A DNA stretch of 19,837 nucleotides from an uncultured Collinsella sp. (GTDB lineage Bacteria > Actinomycetota > Coriobacteriia > Coriobacteriales > Coriobacteriaceae), in the NCBI GenBank assembly GCA_900551635.1, contig URWQ01000005.1, positions 1 through 19,837 of the forward strand, read 5' to 3'. Shown one piece after another: positions 15,430-19,837 of this stretch (position 1 is the stretch's first letter; every line of letters starts with the position of its first letter). Both the position numbers and the translations under genes were made by a program. The notes below the pieces were generated by a model. That model did not search any database, was not told where the DNA came from, and was given only the letters and a program-made list of their open reading frames with translations.

Positions 15430-16305
15430 TCAGCCAAAACGCCCCGTCAAATAATCCGCCGTGCGCGGATCCGACGGATTCTTGAAGAGTTGCGCAGTGG
15501 GTGCGTGCTCCACCAGCTCACCCAGCAAAAAGAACGCGACCGAGTCGGAGATGCGCGCAGCCTGCTGCATGTTGTGCGTAACGACCACCAGCGTGCAGGT
15601 CTCCCTGAGCTCGCAGGCCAGCTGCTCCACCACGAGCGTCGATACGGGGTCGAGCGCCGAGGTCGGTTCGTCCATCAGCAGAATGTCGGGCTGCACGGCC
15701 AGCGCGCGGGCGATGCACAGGCGCTGCTGCTGTCCACCCGAAAGACCCAGGCCCGACTCCTTGAGCTTGTCCTTGGCCTCATCCCATAGTGCAGCGCGAC
15801 GAAGGGAATCCTCGACCAGCTCGTCGAGCACGACGCGGTCGCGCACTCCCATTCCGCGAGGACCGTAGGCGACGTTGTCGTAGATGCTCATGGGAAACGG
15901 GTTAGGGCGCTGAAACACCATGCCCACGCGCTGGCGCAAACGGCAGATGTCGTAGTCGCCCAGGATATCTTGACCATCGAGCGCGATCTTACCCTCGATG
16001 CGGCAATCCTTGATGCCGTCGTTCATGCGGTTAAAGCAGCGCAGCAACGTGGACTTTCCGCAGCCCGAAGGCCCGATAAACGAGGTGATCTGCTTGTCGC
16101 GAATCTTGATATTCACGTCCTTGAGCGCATGATGGTCGCCATAGAACAGGTCGAGGCCCTCGACATCGATGCGCGTCGGCGAGGCGGCAAGATCCTCTGC
16201 CGTGGGGCGAGTCGCATCCCCAACCTCGCGCTCGTGCGCGGCCTCGGCCTGCGCTTTCATGAGTTCTTCAAGCTCCGTGGGCTCCACAGCCGCAGCAGCC
16301 GTCAT
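15430..16305 (-). CDS. pstB: Phosphate ABC transporter ATP-binding protein PstB
   Basis: This is the ATPase subunit of the high-affinity phosphate importer Pst. It has Walker [10 protein letters not shown] (78-86), Q-loop Gln132 in [10 protein letters not shown], signature LSGGQQQR (188-195), Walker B ILLMDEP (208-214) with Glu213, and switch His244. PstB-specific marks include [10 protein letters not shown], the RPNPFP stretch after the Q-loop and the end [10 protein letters not shown]. The start is ATG 16305, preceded by GGAGGT 7 nt upstream; an in-frame GTG at 16320 overlaps that site and is rejected. Even so the protein (291 residues) carries an N-terminal extension of about 45 mostly acidic residues compared with typical PstB. 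No pstS, pstC, pstA or phoU is in the window, although upstream neighbours are normally pstC and pstA; here they are a second two-component system. Confidence 0.95.
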   Translation of the reverse strand: MTAAAAVEPTELEELMKAQAEAAHEREVGDATRPTAEDLAASPTRIDVEGLDLFYGDHHALKDVNIKIRDKQITSFIGPSGCGKSTLLRCFNRMNDGIKDCRIEGKIALDGQDILGDYDICRLRQRVGMVFQRPNPFPMSIYDNVAYGPRGMGVRDRVVLDELVEDSLRRAALWDEAKDKLKESGLGLSGGQQQRLCIARALAVQPDILLMDEPTSALDPVSTLVVEQLACELRETCTLVVVTHNMQQAARISDSVAFFLLGELVEHAPTAQLFKNPSDPRTADYLTGRFG

Positions 16306-16320
16306 ACCGCATACCTCCAC

Positions 16321-16346
16321 ATCGATATCAATTCAGCAGTATCGAT
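16321..16346. promoter_or_regulatory. Perfect dyad ATCGATA-N12-TATCGAT next to the pstB ribosome-binding site
   Basis: Seven-base perfect arms (16321-16327 and 16340-16346) with a 12-nt spacer end 2 bp from the pstB Shine-Dalgarno (16314-16318). In the mRNA it could form a hairpin beside the ribosome-binding site; in DNA it could be an operator. Either role is inferred. Confidence 0.35.
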
Positions 16347-16360
16347 AGTAGAAATCGCGG

Positions 16361-16398
16361 CTCATATGCACGTGAGCGCATTGTCAAGTGTTTGTAAG
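16361..16398 (-). promoter_or_regulatory. Candidate pstB promoter with Pho-box-like 11-bp repeats
   Basis: On the minus strand CTTACA (16398-16393) and TTGACA (16387-16382) are offset by exactly 11 bp. A degenerate third copy, CTCACG, occurs at the next 11-bp step (16376-16371). PhoB/PhoP regulators bind direct TTnACA-type or CTGTCA-type repeats with this periodicity. TTGACA is also a perfect -35, with TATGAG (16366-16361) a fair -10 at 15 bp. The position in front of pstB fits a phosphate-controlled promoter. Confidence 0.5.
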
Positions 16399-16408
16399 GG
16401 CACGCTGA

Positions 16409-17647
16409 CTATGCGGCGGGCAGCTCGATGGTGAATATCGTGTGTTCGGGCGTCGATTCACATGCAACGGTACCGCCGTGTGCCGCGATGATCTCCTTGG
16501 CAATAGCAAGGCCCAGACCGGCACCACCGCGATTGGTCGCACGCGCCGCATCCAGGCGATAGAACTTCTCAAAGATCACCTTGAGCTTTGCCTCAGGGAT
16601 GGGATCGCCCTGATTGATAAAGCGCACGCGCACGCCACCGTCGTCCCGGCGTCTGGCCTCAATCGTGATAGTCGAGCCCTCATAGCTATAGGCGACGGCG
16701 TTTTTCATGATGTTGTTGAACACGCGAGCCATCTTGTCGCCATCCACGAGCACCGTCAGGTCCTCGCGAATATCAACTTGGGCTTCCTTATGCTGCTCGT
16801 TGAGGATGGGATAGAACTCGTCAGCCACCTGAGCCAGCAGCAACCCCAGATCAACATAGCCGCGCGTGAGCACGATATCGTGGAAGTCAAAGCGTGTGAT
16901 ATCGAAGAACTCTTCGATGAGTGCATCGAGCCGGTGCGCCTTGTCGAGAGCCACGCCCGTAAAGTGCGCACGTTGCTCAACCGGCAGCTCAGGAGCCTCT
17001 TGCAGCAGCGAAAGATAGCCCACCACACTGGCAAGCGGGGTGCGTAGGTCATGTGCCAAGTACGTGACCAGATCGTCCTTGCGATGCGACTCGTCACGCA
17101 GAGCTTGCTGCACCTTGCGATCACGGTCACGCACGCGGTTAAGGGCGCCCTCGACCTCCAAGAAGTCGCCGTCGATGTTGTCCCAGGTGTCGGGGTGATC
17201 GATCAGGCGATCTTGAATACGAGCGGCCAGCACACAATCGGCATGCTGCTCGCCCTGTTCGTAGCCCTGGTAGTACAGGGCACGGCCGCACAAGAACAGC
17301 ACGCACGCGGCAAGCGCCAGCACAAAGCCAAGCATGTTGAATACAAAGCCGGCATCGAACAGCACCGGCCCTTCAATGCCGCCGAGCGCCATGGCGCCAA
17401 TCGCCAACGTCATGGCCCACGCGGCGCCGCCAATCACCACGCAGCGGCGCACGATCTCAAATCGATCGATCAGCAAAAAGCCAACAAGCAGCACCGCCAA
17501 GATTCCGACGATGTTGTCGATGCCAATCAGCAGCAGGCTCAGCAAAAAGAGCAGCACCGTTGCAAGCGCACGGTTGTCGACGACCGACCTCACGTAATCA
17601 AAGAGCCGATCGGGTACCTCGAATGCCTGCCTATCGTCTTTTGTCAT
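16409..17647 (-). CDS. VanS-like sensor histidine kinase
   Basis: This 412-residue membrane kinase pairs with the VanR-like regulator encoded 26 nt upstream. The start is ATG 17647 with GAGGA 7 nt upstream; the frame stays open a further 55 codons but that part overlaps the regulator gene and is rejected. About four helices fill residues 27-125 (ALATVLLFLLSLLLIGI, GILAVLLVGFLLI, CVVIGGAAWAMTLAIGAM, GFVFNMLGFVLALAACVLFLCG) with little extracytoplasmic sequence between them, so sensing is probably within or at the membrane. Kinase motifs are H-box YLAHDLRTPLASVVGYL (His199), N-box VFNNIMKNAVAYS (309-321), G1 INQGDPIP (Asn345 where Asp is usual), F-box FEKFYRLDAAR and G2 GGAGLGLAIAKEI. The H- and F-boxes look VanS-like. 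The natural signal is unknown; cell-wall stress is inferred from the family and the divergent carboxypeptidase. Confidence 0.87.
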   Translation of the reverse strand: MTKDDRQAFEVPDRLFDYVRSVVDNRALATVLLFLLSLLLIGIDNIVGILAVLLVGFLLIDRFEIVRRCVVIGGAAWAMTLAIGAMALGGIEGPVLFDAGFVFNMLGFVLALAACVLFLCGRALYYQGYEQGEQHADCVLAARIQDRLIDHPDTWDNIDGDFLEVEGALNRVRDRDRKVQQALRDESHRKDDLVTYLAHDLRTPLASVVGYLSLLQEAPELPVEQRAHFTGVALDKAHRLDALIEEFFDITRFDFHDIVLTRGYVDLGLLLAQVADEFYPILNEQHKEAQVDIREDLTVLVDGDKMARVFNNIMKNAVAYSYEGSTITIEARRRDDGGVRVRFINQGDPIPEAKLKVIFEKFYRLDAARATNRGGAGLGLAIAKEIIAAHGGTVACESTPEHTIFTIELPAA

Positions 17648-17673
17648 ATCAAGATCCTCACAAGCGAAAAGCG

Positions 17674-18369
17674 TTATTCGATGATGTAGCCGACGCCCCA
17701 GACGTTTTTGATAAAGCGCGGCTTTTGTGCGTCGTCGCCAATCTTTTCGCGCAAGTGGCGAATGTGCACCATCACCGTATTGTTGGAGCCGGGCATAAAG
17801 TCCTCGTTCCATACCGCGCGGAACAGGTCCTCCACGCCCACCACGCTGCCGCGATGCTCGACCAGATACAGCAAGATTGAATACTCGGTGGGTGTGAGGC
17901 GTACCGGTGCACCGTCCACCGTTACGGAACGAGCATCGCGGTTGATCTCCAAGCCGTCGAGCTGGAGGGTCGGCGACTCGGCCGCCTGTGCGCGGCTACC
18001 GTAGCTGGTGTAGCGGCGAAGCTGAGCGTGCACGCGCGCGATGAGCTCCAGAGGACGAAACGGCTTAACCACGTAATCGTCCGCGCCAAGCGAAAGGCCC
18101 TCGATCTTGTCTTGCTGGGCATCGCGCGCCGTCAGCATGATCACGGGATAGGTATGGCTGGAACGGATCGTACGCAGCAGCTCAAAGCCATCGATATCGG
18201 GCAGCATGACATCCAGCAGCGCCAGATCGAACTCCTGCTCCAAGATTGCCTTGGCAGCATCGGCCCCGCTATAGGCAATCTGGACATCAAAGCCCTCTTT
18301 TGTAAGGTAGATACCAACCAAGTCGGCGATGGCCTTTTCGTCATCAACTACCAAAATGCGCTCGTTCAT
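17674..18369 (-). CDS. VanR-like OmpR-family response regulator
   Basis: This 231-residue regulator has a receiver domain with DDE (9-11), phospho-acceptor Asp53 in LALLDVMLPDIDG, Thr80 and Lys102 in VVKPFRPLELIARV. The winged helix has LTPTEYSILLYLVEHRG, SNNTVMVHIRHLREKIGD and a VWGVGYIIE end. FRPLELIARV-AQLRRY, SNNT-VHIRHLREK and VWGVGY-IE closely match what I remember of VanR from enterococci, more than PhoB or WalR. The start is ATG 18369 with GAGGAG 5 nt upstream and a CATAAT -10-like box at 18395-18390. It is first in a two-gene unit with the VanS-like kinase and divergent from a D,D-carboxypeptidase. No vanH/A/X/Y ligase or dipeptidase set is present, so glycopeptide resistance should not be assumed. 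Confidence 0.9.
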   Translation of the reverse strand: MNERILVVDDEKAIADLVGIYLTKEGFDVQIAYSGADAAKAILEQEFDLALLDVMLPDIDGFELLRTIRSSHTYPVIMLTARDAQQDKIEGLSLGADDYVVKPFRPLELIARVHAQLRRYTSYGSRAQAAESPTLQLDGLEINRDARSVTVDGAPVRLTPTEYSILLYLVEHRGSVVGVEDLFRAVWNEDFMPGSNNTVMVHIRHLREKIGDDAQKPRFIKNVWGVGYIIE

Positions 18370-18389
18370 GCGTGCTCCTCTCGCGCTCC

Positions 18390-18395
18390 ATTATG
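18390..18395 (-). promoter_or_regulatory. Candidate -10 element of the VanR-like operon
   Basis: CATAAT (5 of 6 to consensus) lies 20 nt upstream of the regulator start codon. No -35 match is found at 16-18 bp, which would fit an activator-dependent promoter. The direct repeat at 18435-18450 would then lie roughly 50-65 bp upstream of transcription start. Confidence 0.4.
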
Positions 18396-18428
18396 CCCGA
18401 GGGGGCGCCCGTCACACACAACAAGCGT

Positions 18429-18455
18429 GGGTGATTAAGTCGGCCTTAAGCACCC
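18429..18455. promoter_or_regulatory. Palindrome and 11-bp direct repeat in the divergent promoter region
   Basis: Arms 18429-18439 and 18445-18455 are complementary with one mismatch around a 5-bp centre (TCGGC). The same DNA holds TTAAG at 18435-18439 and again at 18446-18450, an exact 11-bp offset, the spacing used by OmpR/PhoB/VanR-class dimers. Outer CACAA/TTGTG bases (18419-18424 region and 18456-18460) can extend the hairpin past a bulge. It is the best candidate site for the VanR-like regulator. Confidence 0.5.
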
Positions 18456-18521
18456 TTGTGCCCGTTCGGGCGCGGATGTGGGCCACGCACACACGCGATG
18501 ATCGCCGACGCCGGCAAACGA

Positions 18522-18527
18522 TATACT
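18522..18527 (+). promoter_or_regulatory. Candidate -10 element of the D,D-carboxypeptidase gene
   Basis: TATACT (5 of 6) lies 39 nt before the GTG start. No -35 is recognisable at 16-18 bp, again suggesting an activated or weak promoter. Transcription would start near 18534 and give a leader of about 33 nt. Confidence 0.45.
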
Positions 18528-18566
18528 CTTGTTCCAGAAGAGACCATCCCGTCGAAAGCGAAATCC

Positions 18567-19837
18567 GTGAAGTCCCTCACCTCTTTTGCAAAGCGCTCAG
18601 CCCAGCTTGCCGCCGGCTTTGTCTGCGCTATCGCCCTTGCCGCTGGCGTGCCCACCGTCGCCGGCGCCCGACTTAATCTCCCGCCCCACATGTTTTGCGG
18701 CAAAACCGCCGATGCGCGCGGCATCACGGCCGAAAACCTGCCCGATATCGATGCGACCAATGCCCTCGTCATGGGCAAAGACGGCACCGTCTACTATGGG
18801 CGCGGCGCCGATGAGCAGGTCAAAATCGCCTCGATCACCAAGGTCATGACCGCAATCCTAACCGTCGAGAATTGCAAAATGGACGAGAGGGTCACGGTGA
18901 GCAACGCCGCAGCCACCGTGGGTAATTCGACCGCCGGCTTGCTCGAAGGCGACGAGCTTACCGTTGAGCAGGCACTGCGTGGCCTGATGATTCCCTCGGG
19001 CAACGACGCCGCCATCGTGCTCGCCGAATATGTGGGCAAGAAGATCGACCCTAAGACCAAAGACGCCGAGGCCACATTTGTGAAGGCCATGAACGAGCGC
19101 GCTAAGAAGCTCGGCTGCACCGGCACGGTCTTTGAGAACCCACACGGTCTGGACTTTGATGAGTGGGCTGGCGATATGCACTCAACCGCACACGACGTAG
19201 CGCTGATGATGCAGGAGGCCATGAAAAACGACACGATCCGCGAGGTCGTAGCGAGCGAGGATTCCTGGATCGAGGTCACGGGCGCCGACGGCGCCGACCA
19301 TTCGCATTCCATGGACACGCATAACTATTTGCTGGGCCAAGATGGCAACATCGGCGGCAAGACCGGCACCACCGACGACGCGGGCTATTGCTTTACGAGC
19401 GCCTACAACCGCGACGGCGACGAGATCTACACCGTCGTTTTGAACTCCACCACCACCGACCAGCGCTTTACCGATACCGCAACCCTTGCCAATTGGTACT
19501 ACGGCCACAAGGTCACGGTCGCGATCGCCAACACGCAGGAAAAGACCGCCAACGGCAACCCGCTCATGGCACGCATTAGCCAGACAGATTGGACGGACAA
19601 GACGATCGACGCCACGCTCGCCGACCCCACGGCGCAAGCGACCGTGTTTTCCCTTGCTGGCGAGGTGACCGAAAAGGTTAGCTACGACGATCTTTCGGGC
19701 ACGGTGCATGTGGGCGACAAGGTGGGCAGCGTTACGCTCAAGCAGGACGGCACCAAGATCGCCGTCATGGACCTAGTTGCCGACGAGGAAGGTGCAGGGC
19801 CGAATCCCATTGAATGGCTGCTCGTGAAGCTCGATCG
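18567..19837 (+). CDS. D-alanyl-D-alanine carboxypeptidase, S11 family (partial, runs off the right edge)
   Basis: This penicillin-binding D,D-carboxypeptidase (DacA/DacF type) removes the terminal D-Ala of peptidoglycan stem peptides outside the membrane. Residues 1-34 form a signal peptide (basic KSLTSFAKR, then GFVCAIALAAGV, cleavage near VAGA). Catalytic motifs are complete: SxxK as SITK (89-92), SxN as SGN (144-146) and KTG (265-267) in GGKTGTTDDAGYCF. The C-terminal part after about residue 315 (VTVAIANTQEKTANG..., VHVGDKVGSVTLKQDG) resembles the beta-rich PBP5-like domain. A membrane anchor would be expected beyond the window; 423 codons are present and the frame is still open. The start GTG 18567 is chosen because it opens the signal peptide, though its Shine-Dalgarno is weak. 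It is divergent from the VanR-like operon, sharing a 197-bp intergenic region. Confidence 0.93.
   Translation, partial: MKSLTSFAKRSAQLAAGFVCAIALAAGVPTVAGARLNLPPHMFCGKTADARGITAENLPDIDATNALVMGKDGTVYYGRGADEQVKIASITKVMTAILTVENCKMDERVTVSNAAATVGNSTAGLLEGDELTVEQALRGLMIPSGNDAAIVLAEYVGKKIDPKTKDAEATFVKAMNERAKKLGCTGTVFENPHGLDFDEWAGDMHSTAHDVALMMQEAMKNDTIREVVASEDSWIEVTGADGADHSHSMDTHNYLLGQDGNIGGKTGTTDDAGYCFTSAYNRDGDEIYTVVLNSTTTDQRFTDTATLANWYYGHKVTVAIANTQEKTANGNPLMARISQTDWTDKTIDATLADPTAQATVFSLAGEVTEKVSYDDLSGTVHVGDKVGSVTLKQDGTKIAVMDLVADEEGAGPNPIEWLLVKLD

Noticed and set aside
13953..15485. A 510-codon open frame on the plus strand opposite the PhoR/PhoB-like genes
   Set aside because: It overlaps three well-supported genes on the other strand and shows no domain or start signal.
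16306..16320. GTG 16320 as the pstB start
   Set aside because: It overlaps the GGAGGT that serves ATG 16305 and has no ribosome-binding site of its own.
17648..17812. A 55-codon N-terminal extension of the VanS-like kinase
   Set aside because: It overlaps the end of the regulator gene in another frame and reads as basic, low-complexity sequence; ATG 17647 has a good Shine-Dalgarno and the usual kinase N-terminus.
16409..19837. A vancomycin-resistance operon
   Set aside because: Only the regulator and kinase look Van-like. No D-Ala-D-Lac or D-Ala-D-Ser ligase, VanH dehydrogenase or VanX dipeptidase is present, and the carboxypeptidase is an ordinary S11 penicillin-binding type.
1..19837. CRISPR arrays, tRNA or rRNA genes, transposase genes
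   Set aside because: No regularly spaced direct repeats, cloverleaf-like sequence, ribosomal RNA motifs or transposase-like frames were seen on either strand.

Overview
The window looks like chromosomal DNA of a high-GC (roughly 60%) Gram-positive bacterium. My best guess is a Collinsella-like member of the Coriobacteriia. That is inferred from the coding style, strong Shine-Dalgarno sites, the YhgE/Pip pair, the VanRS-like system and the short GGGAC-type intergenic repeats; no marker gene in the window proves it. Almost everything is on the minus strand. Only the last gene, a D-Ala-D-Ala carboxypeptidase running off the right edge, is on the plus strand.

Layout, left to right. Positions 1-1616 look degraded: a long hairpin (2-53), a relic of an MFS transporter C-terminus (95-319), and an M20 amidohydrolase broken by two single-base deletions (329-1616). 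Then come a DMT/EamA exporter (1732-2715) and a coupled pair of YhgE/Pip membrane proteins (2916-7922), each unit ending in an intrinsic terminator on the minus strand. The intergenic stretch 7923-8184 holds a candidate promoter/operator and a 25-bp-arm inverted repeat. htpG (8185-10209) follows, with a terminator-like hairpin in its leader, then a GNAT acetyltransferase broken by one single-base deletion (10410-10909). Next is a bacterial tyrosine-kinase module transcribed as Wzz-like adaptor, CpsD-like kinase, CpsB-like phosphatase (13013 down to 10949).

The right third is signal transduction around phosphate and the cell wall. A PhoB-like regulator and PhoR-like kinase (15365 down to 13209) lie directly downstream of pstB (15430-16305), whose upstream region carries 11-bp-spaced TTnACA-like repeats resembling a Pho box. 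Upstream of pstB is a second two-component system very like VanR/VanS (18369 down to 16409), without vancomycin-resistance enzymes but divergent from a D,D-carboxypeptidase. The shared 197-bp intergenic region contains a palindrome that is also a TTAAG direct repeat at 11-bp spacing, a good candidate binding site for the VanR-like regulator.

The most useful leads are the VanRS-like/D,D-carboxypeptidase divergon with its candidate operator, the candidate Pho box in front of a pstB that has no other pst genes beside it, the YhgE pair with an unexplained C-terminal domain in the larger member, and short repeats at the 3' ends of three consecutive minus-strand genes. All three frameshifts in the window are single-base deletions in or beside G/C runs, so sequencing error must be excluded before calling the genes dead.
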